Shown piece by piece: positions 18,234 to 27,318 of a DNA stretch of 64,000 bases. Location: positions 18,912-82,911 of the forward strand of contig CAYXIO010000012.1 of NCBI GenBank assembly GCA_964465125.1. The letters run 5' to 3'. Source of the DNA: CAYOHG01 sp964465125. GTDB taxonomy: Bacteria > Planctomycetota > Phycisphaerae > UBA1845 > Fen-1342. The notes under the pieces are model-generated. The model did not search any database, was not told the DNA's origin, and was given only the letters and a program-made list of their open reading frames with translations. Position 1 is the stretch's first letter. Each line of letters starts with the position of its first letter. Position numbers and translations under genes: made by a program.

Positions 18234-19895
18234 TCAGTTCAACTGGTACTCGGGGGTGGAGCAGATGAGCTGCACGAGCGTCCGCAGCCGCCGGACGTTT
18301 TCCGGCTTGGCGGGATCGAACTGGCTCGCGCCATCGCTCAAGTAGTCGATCAGCACCTGCTGCTTGCGGTCGGATAGTCCGCTGGCGAGAAGCCGCGTAG
18401 CGAAGTAGCCGACGATCTCGGCCGGGTCGCGGAGACGCTCGCGCTCGACGGCTTCGAACGGGTCGTAGGGCTTCTGCGCGTTGCCGCCCAACCGCGAGAC
18501 CGGCTGCATTTCATCGTTGAGATCGTTGCGCTCCGAGGATTCCACGTCCGACATCATCCTCGGCGCGTCGCGCATCTCCGCGGGTTCGGCGGCGCCGGCG
18601 TCGTCGCTGCGGCGCTCGCGCCGGCGGCGGAGCGACTCGCGCCTGCGGTCGAGGTCGCCCGAGCCGGCCACCAGCGCTGAGGCGGCGTTGTAGCGCCCGA
18701 ACAGCGTCGCCGTGTTGATCCAATCCTCGTTGCCGTCCCAGCCTTTGACGTTCGGCGGCTGCATGAGCTCCTGCCCGAGCGAGGCCAGGGCCCGCTCCGC
18801 CGCGGCGAAGTTCTCGACCGGCACGTTGAGCGTGCGGGCGGTGCCGACGATCAGCTCGACCGGGCTCTTGATCATGCTGGCGCGGGCGGCGTCGCTGTAG
18901 AACGCCTCACTCGACAGCAACGCCTGCATGGCCGGCTTGAGCTCGAACTTGCGGCGCTCGATCTCGCGGGCCAGCGCCTCGACGAGCTTCTTGCTGGGAT
19001 CGGGCATGACGAAGAAGCGCAACAGCTTGGTCGCGAGGAAGCGGGCGCAGGCGCGCTGCTCCAGGATCACGTCGATGACGTCGTCGCCGTCGAGCTTGCC
19101 CGTGCGGCCGAGGAACGTCTTCACGCCGGTGTCGTGCTGGCGGTCGCGGACGCTGAATCCGCTGTCGTCGAAGCCCCAACCGGTGAAGGCCCGCGCCGCG
19201 GACTTGATGTCGGCCTCGGTGTAGTTGCCGACGCCGAGTGAGAAAAGTTCGAGCAGCTCGCGGGCGTAGTTCTCGTTGGGCTGGGCTTTCACATTGCGGT
19301 TGCCGTCGAGGTAAACGAGCATGGCGCGGTCCTTGCTGATGCCCAGCAGCAGGTCGTGGAAGTTCTCCAGCGCGTGCGCGCGGAGGAACTCGTTCTGCTC
19401 CTTGAGGAAGACCGCGTTGCGGACCTCGCGCATCCCGCTGGTGAAATGCCCGTGCCAGAAGAGCGTCATCTTCTCTTCGAACGGCCGCGGCGAGTTCAGC
19501 ATGCGGTCGATCCACCACAGCCGGGTCTCCTCGAACGCGGCGCGCTCCTTTCGGCGGCGCTGCTCGAGGGCTCGTTCGCGCTCCTCATCGCTCAGGCGCC
19601 GCAGATCCTGACGATCCACCGGCTCCAGGATGGCGGGGTCGATGACGGGCGGCGCGATCTGGTAGGGTGTCTTGGCGAACTCCACCAGGTGCTCGACCGC
19701 GGCCTCCAAGCCCATCGCCGCGAGGCGGTCCGCCTCAGCCGGCGTCCCGCCGAAGCCGGCCCGCCGCAGCAGATGCGCCGCGTGCACGGAGGTGAATTCC
19801 TTCTGCGGCTTGAGCGAGGACTCGGGCGGATCGGCGGCGACAGCCACGTTCGCGATCCACACCAACAGAGGCGCCAGCAGGATGGGTCTGGACAT
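18234..19895 (-). CDS. DUF1800 family exported protein
   Basis: 553 residues from the ATG preceded by GGAGTCGAAC (an ATG six codons upstream, at 19913, is possible). Signal peptide MSRPILLAPLLVWIANVAVA. DUF1800 (PF08811) features: HLLRRAGFGGTPAEADRLA, WWIDRMLNSPRPFEEKMTLFWHGHF, NENYARELLELFSLGVGNYTEADI, ARAFTGWGF, VKGWDGNEDWINTATLFGRYN. Residues about 410-480 form a highly charged Arg/Glu/Asp-rich insertion (DRRRESLRRRRERRS onward) that looks disordered. It is cotranscribed with DUF1501; function unknown. Confidence 0.92.
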   Translation of the reverse strand: MSRPILLAPLLVWIANVAVAADPPESSLKPQKEFTSVHAAHLLRRAGFGGTPAEADRLAAMGLEAAVEHLVEFAKTPYQIAPPVIDPAILEPVDRQDLRRLSDEERERALEQRRRKERAAFEETRLWWIDRMLNSPRPFEEKMTLFWHGHFTSGMREVRNAVFLKEQNEFLRAHALENFHDLLLGISKDRAMLVYLDGNRNVKAQPNENYARELLELFSLGVGNYTEADIKSAARAFTGWGFDDSGFSVRDRQHDTGVKTFLGRTGKLDGDDVIDVILEQRACARFLATKLLRFFVMPDPSKKLVEALAREIERRKFELKPAMQALLSSEAFYSDAARASMIKSPVELIVGTARTLNVPVENFAAAERALASLGQELMQPPNVKGWDGNEDWINTATLFGRYNAASALVAGSGDLDRRRESLRRRRERRSDDAGAAEPAEMRDAPRMMSDVESSERNDLNDEMQPVSRLGGNAQKPYDPFEAVERERLRDPAEIVGYFATRLLASGLSDRKQQVLIDYLSDGASQFDPAKPENVRRLRTLVQLICSTPEYQLN

Positions 19896-20139
19896 GTTCG
19901 ACTCCGGCTTCATGCGAGCCGCACGGCGAATGGCGCCTGGGCTCAAGCTGGCGCGGCCGGGCGCCGCTCGAGCCCAGGCGTGACGCGGGCGTGCTCAGTA
20001 TACCCAGCCATAACGATCTTCGCGGGCGCGGATTGCATCGCTGGGGCGTCGACGCGGGGCTCGTTTGACTTCGAATGCTGGTCCGTTAACATCGAAACGA
20101 AGACGGGGAGGCGGACGACGGCGTTCTTGGAGACGACTC

Positions 20140-20478
20140 ATGGCCGGCGCAAATGTGATGCAGTTTGACGACACCAATTTCGAGAGCGAAGTGATTCAAT
20201 CGACTACCCCAGTGCTGGTCGATTTCTGGGCCGAATGGTGCGGGCCCTGCCAGATGCTCGCGCCGACCATCGACGAACTCGCCACCGATCTGGCTGGGAA
20301 GGTCAAGGTTGGCAAGCTGAACGTCGACCTCGCGCCCGGCGTGGCGGCGCGCTTCGGCGTGCAGAGCATCCCTACGGTGATATTGTTTCAGGCCGGACAG
20401 AGCGTCGAGCGCATCGTGGGGGCGCGCAAGAAGGCCGACTACCGCAACGTGATCTCCCAGAAGCTCGGCGCGGTCTGA
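20140..20478 (+). CDS. trxA: Thioredoxin
   Basis: 112 residues, ATG preceded by TTGGAGACGACTC. Classic thioredoxin fold with FWAEWCGPCQML (redox pair Cys34, Cys37), cis-Pro loop SIPTVILF and C-terminal helix. It reduces disulfides in cytoplasmic proteins using thioredoxin reductase, which is not in the window. The frame is open upstream to 20065 but the extra residues are Arg-rich noise. A strong terminator follows, so it is a single-gene transcript. Confidence 0.96.
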   Translation: MAGANVMQFDDTNFESEVIQSTTPVLVDFWAEWCGPCQMLAPTIDELATDLAGKVKVGKLNVDLAPGVAARFGVQSIPTVILFQAGQSVERIVGARKKADYRNVISQKLGAV

Positions 20479-20530
20479 GCGCTGCGGCGCAGGCTGCTGG
20501 ATACTCGCAGGCGATAGGCTGAAACCACGA

Positions 20531-20569
20531 ACCGCGCGGCGAGGCTTGCCACCGGCCGCGCGGTTTTTG
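20531..20569 (+). terminator. Intrinsic terminator after trxA
   Basis: A perfect 10-bp stem (20531-20540 with 20555-20564, ACCGCGCGGC/GCCGCGCGGT) is followed by TTTTTG. Confidence 0.85.
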
Positions 20570-20581
20570 CTTCGTGTCGGA

Positions 20582-20842
20582 TCACTGTGTGGCGGTGGTG
20601 TCACTCGAGTCGTCGCGCGTGGTTTCGAGCACCGCAAACGCCCCGTCGACAAGCGCCCCGAGCAGCGAGTCGACGCCGGCCTCCAGCGCCGGCGCGGCGG
20701 CGTCTCGAAACGCGTTGTTTTCGGTTTCGTTGCATCCCAGCGCGGCGCCGGTCAGCGCCAGGAGCGCAGCGCCGGCGGTCGCCGCGCGGAGGCTGCGCCC
20801 GCGCAGGACTCGGAAGGTCTGGCCGGTAGTCGCGTTGAACAT
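20582..20842 (-). CDS. Small putative lipoprotein
   Basis: 86 residues. GCGGAGCTTGCG precedes the ATG. Basic n-region (RVLRGRSLR), hydrophobic stretch AATAGAALLALTGAALG and a lipobox Cys (LGC) give a lipoprotein signal. The mature part is about 50 residues, Ala/Asp/Thr-rich with DSLLGALVDGAFAVLET. No family recognised. It lies between the trxA terminator and the divergent dprA gene. Confidence 0.65.
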   Translation of the reverse strand: MFNATTGQTFRVLRGRSLRAATAGAALLALTGAALGCNETENNAFRDAAAPALEAGVDSLLGALVDGAFAVLETTRDDSSDTTATQ

Positions 20843-20903
20843 CGCAAGCTCCGCTTACGAAACAGGTTGAAACACCGGCGGCGACACGCGACGCCGCTCG
20901 GCC

Positions 20904-20909
20904 TATCAT
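20904..20909 (+). promoter_or_regulatory. Possible -10 element of dprA
   Basis: TATCAT, 54 nt upstream of the dprA ATG. The same hexamer lies upstream of two other genes in this window (36738 and 57216). No clear -35. Confidence 0.3.
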
Positions 20910-20963
20910 GCCGAGCATTCGCCGTGCCGCATGCTGAGCCGGCCGGCAGAGAGACCGTGCACG

Positions 20964-22160
20964 ATGTCCGGCGACGTATCCGAATCCACGCGTCTGCACC
21001 TGCGTTGGGCGCTGCTCGATGGCATCGGCCCGACGACGTTTCTGCGCGTGATGCAGCGCTTCGGCGACCTGGAGCGAGCGAACCGCGCCGGTGCCGCCGA
21101 GCTGGCTTCCGTCAAGGGAATCGGGCGCGACGGCGCAGCGCGCCTGGTCGCGGCCCGGGAATCGGACGAGTTGAACGCGGCACTGGAAGCCGAGATCGCG
21201 GCAGCGCATGAGGCCGGCATCCAGATTGTCTCCCGGGCGGACGAGCTCTATCCGGAGGGACTGAAGCGCATTCCCGATCCGCCCATCGTGCTGTACGTGC
21301 GCGGCGAGTTGCGTGTCACCGACGCTATTGCCATCGCAATCGTCGGAACGCGGAGCTGCTCGATCTACGGCGGCGAGCAGGCGCGGCGTTTCGGTGAGCT
21401 GCTGGCCAGCGCGGGAATCACCGTCGTGAGCGGGCTGGCGCGCGGCATCGATGCCTTCGCCCACCACGGCGCCGTCGACGCCGGCGGCCGATCGCTGGCC
21501 GTGCTCGGCAGCGGACTGATCGAAATCTATCCGCCCGAGAATCGTCCGCTCGCCGAGCGGCTCTGTCAGCACGGCGCCTGCATCAGCGAGCTGCCGATGC
21601 GCAGCAGCGTGCGGCGTGAGAACTTCCCCAGCCGCAATCGGATCATCGCCGGGCTCGCGCTTGGAACGCTGGTGGTCGAGGCTCCGGCGCGCAGCGGGGC
21701 GTTGATCACGGCTCGGCTCGCGAGCGAATACAATCGCGAGGTCTTTGTGATTCCTGGCCGGTTGCAGGAGGCGGCGGCGATCGGCAGCAACGCACTGATC
21801 CGCGACAGCAGTGCCAAGCTGGTGACCTGCCTGGAGGACATTCTCGACGAGCTCGGCGAGCTCGGGCAGCGCCTGCGGCCGACCGCGCCGGCCGCCGATA
21901 AGAATGCGGTCGCGAGGCCGTCGAACGCCGCCCCGTCGGGCGCGGATCCCGGACCGCTGTTTGCGGAGGCTCTCGGCCCGGCGGAACGTCTGGTGTTCGA
22001 GGCCCTGAGTGACGAGCCGGTGCTCCAGGAAACGGTTCTGGCGGGCGGCGGGGCCGCGGTGGGGGAGCTCCTGGCGGCGTTCACGTCGCTCGAGCTGAAG
22101 GGGATGATCCGGCGCTTGCCGGGGCAGCGGTTTGTGCGCCGCGCCGCGGTGCGGAAGTGA
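20964..22160 (+). CDS. dprA: DNA-processing protein A
   Basis: 398 residues from the ATG of MSGDVSES; an in-frame start at 20931 is less likely. DprA loads RecA onto incoming single-stranded DNA in natural transformation. The N-terminal about 75 residues are a HhH/SAM-like region (LLDGIGPTTFLRVMQRFG, KGIGRDGAARL). The Rossmann core contains IAIVGTRSCSIYGGEQA, SGLARGIDAFAHHGAVDAGG, VLGSGLIEIYPPENR, ENFPSRNRIIAGLALGTLVVEAP and SGALITARLASEYNREVFVIPG. The C-terminal about 65 residues form a winged-helix domain (VFEALSDEPVLQETV, LLAAFTSLELKGMIRRLPG). No com genes are present here. Confidence 0.95.
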   Translation: MSGDVSESTRLHLRWALLDGIGPTTFLRVMQRFGDLERANRAGAAELASVKGIGRDGAARLVAARESDELNAALEAEIAAAHEAGIQIVSRADELYPEGLKRIPDPPIVLYVRGELRVTDAIAIAIVGTRSCSIYGGEQARRFGELLASAGITVVSGLARGIDAFAHHGAVDAGGRSLAVLGSGLIEIYPPENRPLAERLCQHGACISELPMRSSVRRENFPSRNRIIAGLALGTLVVEAPARSGALITARLASEYNREVFVIPGRLQEAAAIGSNALIRDSSAKLVTCLEDILDELGELGQRLRPTAPAADKNAVARPSNAAPSGADPGPLFAEALGPAERLVFEALSDEPVLQETVLAGGGAAVGELLAAFTSLELKGMIRRLPGQRFVRRAAVRK

Positions 22161-22242
22161 GCGGCAGCGGGCGGCGGCCCGCGGCTTCCGACGGACGACA
22201 AGGGTGCGGTCCGGCGATCGCCGGGCGGAGGAAGATGCTGTG

Positions 22243-24648
22243 ATGAGCGGACGATCGCGCAGATGGTCAGGGCTTTTCGGTTGGGTGGTGGCGGCGCTAC
22301 TCGCATCGCCCTTTGCGCGCGCGCTTGACGGCCAGGGCGCGCCGCCGGCCGGCGATCCAAGTCCCAACGTTCTGTTGATCACGGTCGATGCGCTGCGCGC
22401 GGACGCGCTCGGCTGCTACGGGCGCGCGAACAGCCCAACCCCATCGCTCGACGCGCTCGCGGCGCAGGGCGCCCTCGTCCAGCACTGCATCGCCTCAGTG
22501 CCGCTTGGACTACCCTCGCACGCCACGATTCTGACCGGACTGCAACCGTTTCATCACGGCGTGCGCGACAACTTCGTGTTTCGCCTTTCTTCGGAGTTCC
22601 CGACGCTGGCCCAGCGGCTGAGTTCAGCGGGGTATGCGACCGCGGCGGAGGTCGGCTCCAGCCTGCTTCAACGCGGCTTCGGGCTCGAGCGCGGATTCGC
22701 GACGTTTCACGAGCCCGCCCCGGTCGTGGGAGCCGTCGAGAGTGAAGAGCGGCCCATTCGCCGGCCTGCCAGCGAAGTCGTGGATTCGGCGATCGCGTGG
22801 CTTCGCACCACCGCCGCCAACCGGTTCTTTCTCTGGGTGAATCTCGCCGACGCGCTGGCGCCCTACGGCGCACCACGCGAGCTCGAGCAATCGGCGGGCA
22901 GCGCGTATCACGGCGCCGTGGCCGCGGCGGATGCGCAGCTCGGCCGGCTGCTCGCGGCGCTCGATGAGTTGAAGCTTGCGGACGGAACACTCGTGCTCGT
23001 CACCGGCAGCCACGGCGAGGCGCTCGGATGCCTGGGCGAGCAGACCCACGGCTACTTTCTCTCGGACGACGTCTTGTGCGTACCCCTGCTGGCGCGCGGC
23101 CCCGGCATTCCCGCCGGCAAGCCGATCGACACGCAGGTTGGGCTGGTGGACCTTGCGGCGACGATCCTGGCGGCGTGCGGCCAGCCTCCGGCCGAGTGTG
23201 ATGGTTCGAATCTCATGCCGCTGCTGACCGGCAAGTCGGCCGGCTCTGGCACGCCGGTCTACAGCGAGTCGCTGCGCCCGGCGCGGCAACTGGGCTGTAG
23301 CCCGTTGTTCAGTCTGCGCGACGGGGAGTGGCTGTACGTGCGCGGCGGGCGGGACCGGCTGTATGCGCGGGGCGCGGGCTCTTCCGGCGACGAGGTTGCC
23401 GCCGCCCATGCGGACGTGGTCCAGAAGATGCGCGGGCAATTGGATGCGATTCTCGCATCGGCCGGACCGGCGTCCATGGCTGACGCCTCCGGATCCGATC
23501 CTTACCAGTGCTTCGCGCCGTACCAGACGCTGCTCGCGTCCACCGCGTTCGACGTCGATCTGGAGCGCGTCGAGCGCCGCCTGCTGCGCTTGATCGAGGA
23601 GGCGCCTGGCAAACCGCTGGCGGCGGCCGCCCGCACCGCGCTGGCGGACGCGCTGCTGGCGCGCAGGCGCGCCCCCGAAGCGGTCGAGCACTACCGGGCC
23701 GCGCTCGCGATTCAGGACGATCTGCGCGCCCGCCGCGGGCTCGGCCGCGCGCTGCTGATGGACTCCAAGCTGGGGCAAGCGTCTCGAGAATACGAACAGA
23801 TCGTCCAGACGGAGCCGGTGCTGGCGGTCAGCCGGTTCGAGTACGCGCTCACCCTGACGCAGCGGGATCGTTACGTCGAAGCGATCGATCAGCTCCAGAA
23901 GGCCATCGAACTCGATCCGACCTACGCCTTCGCCCAAGCGCAGATCGGCGAGGTGTTGATGCAGATGAAGCTGCCCACGCCGGCGCTGCAAGCGTTTGAG
24001 AAGGCGGCCCAGATGGACCCCGCTGACGCCCAGGTCCGCCGGCGGCTGGTGGACGCCCTGATTGAGCAGAAGATGGCCGAAGGGGCGCTTCAGGCGGCGC
24101 AGGCGGGCGTCGATCAGTTTCCGCGCGACGGCGCGTCGTTGGGCGTGCTCGGGCACGCGTTCCGCGCCGTCGGACAGCTCGACGCGGCGCTCGACGCCTT
24201 CCGCCGCGCGGCCGAGCTCGCGCCGCGATCCGGCGCGGCCTGGTTGGATCTCGCTGAGCACTACATGAGCCTGCGCCGCTACGCCGACGCGGAAAAAACC
24301 TATCGCCAGGGAATCGCCAACGTCCCGGCCGAGCGGATGCTGCATAACGGACTGGCCTGGCTGCTCGCCACCTCGCCCAACGAGCAGCAGCGCAACCCCG
24401 CCGAGGCCGCTCGAATGGCCGAGGAGCTGACCCGCGCGACCGGGGGGTTCGACGCCCAAATCGTGGAGACGCTCGCCGCGGCAAAGGCGGCGCTCGGGGA
24501 CTGGCCGGCAGCCGAGAAGTCGATGGAGCGCGCGATGACCGTCGCCAAGAGGCAGCGGCTCCAGGACTACCTACTCGAGCTCGACACGCGTTTCATGCTC
24601 TACAAGAGCAAGAAGCCGTTCCTCCTGCCGCCGGAGAACAAGCCCTAG
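22243..24648 (+). CDS. Sulfatase-fold protein with TPR repeats, probable pseudoenzyme
   Basis: 801 residues; GGAGGAAG precedes the ATG. An N-terminal hydrophobic segment (SGLFGWVVAALLASPFARA) is a signal peptide or anchor. Residues 42-400 are a sulfatase/alkaline-phosphatase fold (PNVLLITVDALRADALGCYG, LPSHATILTGL, THGYFLSDDVLCVPLL). The residue aligned with the formylglycine Cys/Ser (Thr in the common PLTLPSH relatives) is Gly89 in VPLGLPSH, and the metal-ligand Asp of the usual SDHGE/ADHGE motif is Ser256 in GSHGEALG. Both changes argue against hydrolase activity. From about 450 to 790 there are six or so TPR units (ARRGLGRALLMDSKLGQAS, AIELDPTYAFAQAQIGEVL). It may be a periplasmic scaffold or binding protein. 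Confidence 0.85.
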   Translation: MSGRSRRWSGLFGWVVAALLASPFARALDGQGAPPAGDPSPNVLLITVDALRADALGCYGRANSPTPSLDALAAQGALVQHCIASVPLGLPSHATILTGLQPFHHGVRDNFVFRLSSEFPTLAQRLSSAGYATAAEVGSSLLQRGFGLERGFATFHEPAPVVGAVESEERPIRRPASEVVDSAIAWLRTTAANRFFLWVNLADALAPYGAPRELEQSAGSAYHGAVAAADAQLGRLLAALDELKLADGTLVLVTGSHGEALGCLGEQTHGYFLSDDVLCVPLLARGPGIPAGKPIDTQVGLVDLAATILAACGQPPAECDGSNLMPLLTGKSAGSGTPVYSESLRPARQLGCSPLFSLRDGEWLYVRGGRDRLYARGAGSSGDEVAAAHADVVQKMRGQLDAILASAGPASMADASGSDPYQCFAPYQTLLASTAFDVDLERVERRLLRLIEEAPGKPLAAAARTALADALLARRRAPEAVEHYRAALAIQDDLRARRGLGRALLMDSKLGQASREYEQIVQTEPVLAVSRFEYALTLTQRDRYVEAIDQLQKAIELDPTYAFAQAQIGEVLMQMKLPTPALQAFEKAAQMDPADAQVRRRLVDALIEQKMAEGALQAAQAGVDQFPRDGASLGVLGHAFRAVGQLDAALDAFRRAAELAPRSGAAWLDLAEHYMSLRRYADAEKTYRQGIANVPAERMLHNGLAWLLATSPNEQQRNPAEAARMAEELTRATGGFDAQIVETLAAAKAALGDWPAAEKSMERAMTVAKRQRLQDYLLELDTRFMLYKSKKPFLLPPENKP

Positions 24649-24674
24649 CCGCGGCATCCTCGCCGCGGCGCGGC

Positions 24675-26441
24675 TCAATAGCCCGCGGCCTGCCCGTCCT
24701 TGCGCGATTCCGATGCGCCAAGGAAGACGCCGCGCGTTTCGTCCCGGCCGATCGCCTGGTAGCCGCCGAACGGGCCGTCCATGAATTCAATGCGGTGTCC
24801 GCGGCGGGCGAGCTCGCGCCGCACCTCGTCGCCGATCTCGGATTCGAGCGCGAGGACTCCGCCGTCGCTCATCCTTTCGCCGGTCGGCTCGCTGGAGCCG
24901 GTGTGGTAGAAGCGCGCGGCGTCGCCGGCCTCTTGCAGGTTCATCCCGAAATCGATGAGGTTGCAGAGCATCTGGACGTGTCCCTGAGGCTGCATGTCCC
25001 CGCCCATCACCCCGAAACTGAGCCACGGCTTGCCGTCGCGCGTGACGAAGCACGGGATGATCGTGTGGAACGGCCGCTTGCCGGGCGCGTAGGCGTTCGG
25101 GTGATCCGGGTCGAGCGAGAAGAGCTCTCCGCGGTCCTGGAGGCAGAATCCCAGCCCATCGGGACACAGGCCGCTGCCGAAGCCGCGGTAGTTGCTCTGG
25201 ATCAGCGAGACCATGTTGCCCTCATGGTCGGCGGTGGTCAGATAGACCGTGTCCCCCTCGCGCAGCGCAGCGTCGGCGGCCGCCAGACGAGCCGGCGCCT
25301 CGCGATCGACGCCGCGCGCCGCCGTCGGTGCGCCCGCGGGGAGGCTTCGCGCGGCGCGCTTCATGTCGATCAACGCCCGGCGCTTGGCGGCGTAGTCTTT
25401 GGACAGGAGTTCGACGATCGGGACGGACGCGAACTGCGGGTCGGCGTAGAAGCGCGCCCGATCCTCATAGACCAGCTTCTTCGACTCGATCATCAAGTGC
25501 AGATAGTCCGCGCTGTTGTGACCGAACGACTTCAGTTCGAATCCCTCCAGAAGGTTGAGCCACTGAAGCGCCGCGATGCCCTGGCCGTTGGGCGGGAGCT
25601 CCCAGACGTCAAACCCGCGGTAGCGGGTGGTGACCGGCTCGACCCAGATCGAGCGATGCTGCTCGAAATCCACCCGCCGCAGATAGCAGCCGGTTCGCTC
25701 GAAGAACTTCTCCATGCGCTCGGTCAGCGGCCCGCGATAGAAGGCGTCGCGCCCGCCTTCGGCGAGCGCTTCCAGCGTCGCGGCGAGAGCGGGATTGCGG
25801 AAGACGTCGCCCTTGCCCGGGGCGGTGCCGGTCGGAAGATACGTCTCGGCGAATCCGGGGTAGTCGCGCAGCACCGCGGCGCCGCGCTGCCAGTAGTGCG
25901 CGATGAGCTCAGAGAGCGGGAAGCCGTCACGCGCGTAGGCAACGGCCGGAGCGAGGACTTCCTTCATCGGCAAGCGCCCGAACCGCGCGTGCAACTCGAA
26001 CCAGCCGTCCACGCAGCCCGGCACGCTGATCGGCAGCGGACCGAACGGCGGGATGTGCTTGCGATTCCCGAGCTGCTTGAGCAGCTCCTCGCGCGACAAC
26101 CCGAGCGGCGAGCGGCCGCTGGCGTTCAGGCCGTAGAGCTTGCGAGTCTTGGCGTCCCAGACCATCGCGAACAGGTCGCCGCCGATGCCCGCACCCGTCG
26201 GCTCCATCAGCCCAAGGGCGGCTTCGGCGGCAATCGCGGCGTCCACGGCGCTTCCGCCGCGCTTGAGTATCTCGATCGCGATCTGCGTCGCGAGGGGCTG
26301 GCTGGTGGCGGCCATGCCGTGCTGCGCGATCACCTCGGAGCGCGAGGCGAAGGGCCGCCCGGTAATGCGGTCGCCGGCGAAGGCGCAGGGCACGATCAAG
26401 CTGAGCAGGGCGGCTGCCAGGAGAAGCGGGGCGGTGGACAT
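24675..26441 (-). CDS. Gamma-glutamyltransferase family protein
   Basis: 588 residues; GAGGAATCACGCG precedes the ATG. Signal peptide MSTAPLLLAAALLSLIVPCAFA indicates export. It is an Ntn-hydrolase that self-cleaves before a catalytic Thr and hydrolyses or transfers gamma-glutamyl groups, for example from glutathione. Motifs: GMAATSQPLATQIAIEILKRGGSAVDAAIA, GIGGDLFAMVWD, NGQGIAALQWLNLLE, and the processing region GDTVYLTTADHEGNMVSLIQ with the Thr of DTVYL as expected nucleophile, close to the YwrD-like branch rather than classical GGT. GGDMQPQGHVQMLCNLIDFG is also typical. Convergent with the sulfatase-fold gene, with a short GC hairpin between them. Confidence 0.92.
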   Translation of the reverse strand: MSTAPLLLAAALLSLIVPCAFAGDRITGRPFASRSEVIAQHGMAATSQPLATQIAIEILKRGGSAVDAAIAAEAALGLMEPTGAGIGGDLFAMVWDAKTRKLYGLNASGRSPLGLSREELLKQLGNRKHIPPFGPLPISVPGCVDGWFELHARFGRLPMKEVLAPAVAYARDGFPLSELIAHYWQRGAAVLRDYPGFAETYLPTGTAPGKGDVFRNPALAATLEALAEGGRDAFYRGPLTERMEKFFERTGCYLRRVDFEQHRSIWVEPVTTRYRGFDVWELPPNGQGIAALQWLNLLEGFELKSFGHNSADYLHLMIESKKLVYEDRARFYADPQFASVPIVELLSKDYAAKRRALIDMKRAARSLPAGAPTAARGVDREAPARLAAADAALREGDTVYLTTADHEGNMVSLIQSNYRGFGSGLCPDGLGFCLQDRGELFSLDPDHPNAYAPGKRPFHTIIPCFVTRDGKPWLSFGVMGGDMQPQGHVQMLCNLIDFGMNLQEAGDAARFYHTGSSEPTGERMSDGGVLALESEIGDEVRRELARRGHRIEFMDGPFGGYQAIGRDETRGVFLGASESRKDGQAAGY

Positions 26442-26873
26442 CGCGTGATTCCTCGATCGGGGCGCGCGAAGAACGGACCTCCGCAGGATTGTGCAGGCGC
26501 GGGAGTGCTTCGGCCAGCGAAAAGCAGCGGCTGATTCGAGCCAGATCAGGGAGGATTGCACACGCGGGGACCTGGTGCCCCTCCTCTAGGTCCCCGCGTA
26601 GTGCTCTCGCTACGGGCTCCCCAACCAACGTAGCCGTGAGTAGAAACCAGGATGTCGCTGACGTATTCCCGCCGCTAGCGCAAGAAATCGTGCGGATCAA
26701 GGCCTGCATGTCCAAGGGTGACGTCTGGCCGTCAGCAGGAGTCGGGCAGCGAGCTTGAAAAGGCTTTCCGCGCGCCACTGATGGACGAACGAAGGGGCGA
26801 AGGGATGGAGGGACAAAAGCGCGGAGACAGAGCGCGCGCTGCGGATCGAGTGGGCGACGGCGGGTCGATCGCG
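26442..26873. other. Intergenic region with perfect inverted repeat
   Basis: The 432 nt between the queD stop and the gamma-glutamyltransferase start contain a 12-bp perfect inverted repeat (see 26562-26599). Frames in the rest have no ribosome site or recognisable product, so no gene is called. Confidence 0.5.
26562..26599. repeat. 12-bp perfect inverted repeat
   Basis: ACGCGGGGACCT (26562-26573) and AGGTCCCCGCGT (26588-26599) are separated by 14 nt. No T-run follows on either strand, so it is a structured element or factor-dependent stop site rather than a standard intrinsic terminator. Confidence 0.7.
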
Positions 26874-27239
26874 CTACGCGGATCCCGAATACTCGCACTG
26901 ACTCGTGCAGGTCTCATGCACGACGACCGCCGCGAGCGGCGGCAACGCCGGCTTGAGACGTTCCCAAATCCACGCTGCCAGGTTTTCGGCGGTTGGATTC
27001 TCCAGCCCGGCGATTTCGTTCAGGTAGCGATGGTCGAGCGCGGCGCGAATCGGCTCGCAGGCGGCTTGAATGTCGCCGTAGTCGACCAGGTAGCCACGGT
27101 TCCGGTCGACTGGACCGGCGACCACCACGTCGACGCGGAAGCTGTGACCGTGCAGCCGACGACATTTGTGCCCGGGCGGAAACGTCGGCAGGTCGTGGGC
27201 GGCCTCAAACGTAAACGTCTTGGTCAGTCGCACGTGCAT
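26874..27239 (-). CDS. queD: 6-carboxytetrahydropterin synthase
   Basis: 121 residues, the usual length. QueD converts dihydroneopterin triphosphate to 6-carboxy-5,6,7,8-tetrahydropterin in queuosine synthesis. Zn ligands are His15 (AAHDL), His30 and His32 (RLHGHSF); catalytic Cys26 is in GHKCRRLHGH. The C-terminal ENPTAENLAAWIWE and VHETCTSQCEY are family typical. It lies 79 nt downstream of queE, which makes the next intermediate, so they probably share a transcript. Confidence 0.94.
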   Translation of the reverse strand: MHVRLTKTFTFEAAHDLPTFPPGHKCRRLHGHSFRVDVVVAGPVDRNRGYLVDYGDIQAACEPIRAALDHRYLNEIAGLENPTAENLAAWIWERLKPALPPLAAVVVHETCTSQCEYSGSA

Positions 27240-27318
27240 CGCAACCGAGGATCGTCAACGCAAGCCGCTCCAGCGTCAAGCCGCGGCGCGCCCCGAGCGC
27301 CTTCGCGCTCGCCCGCCA

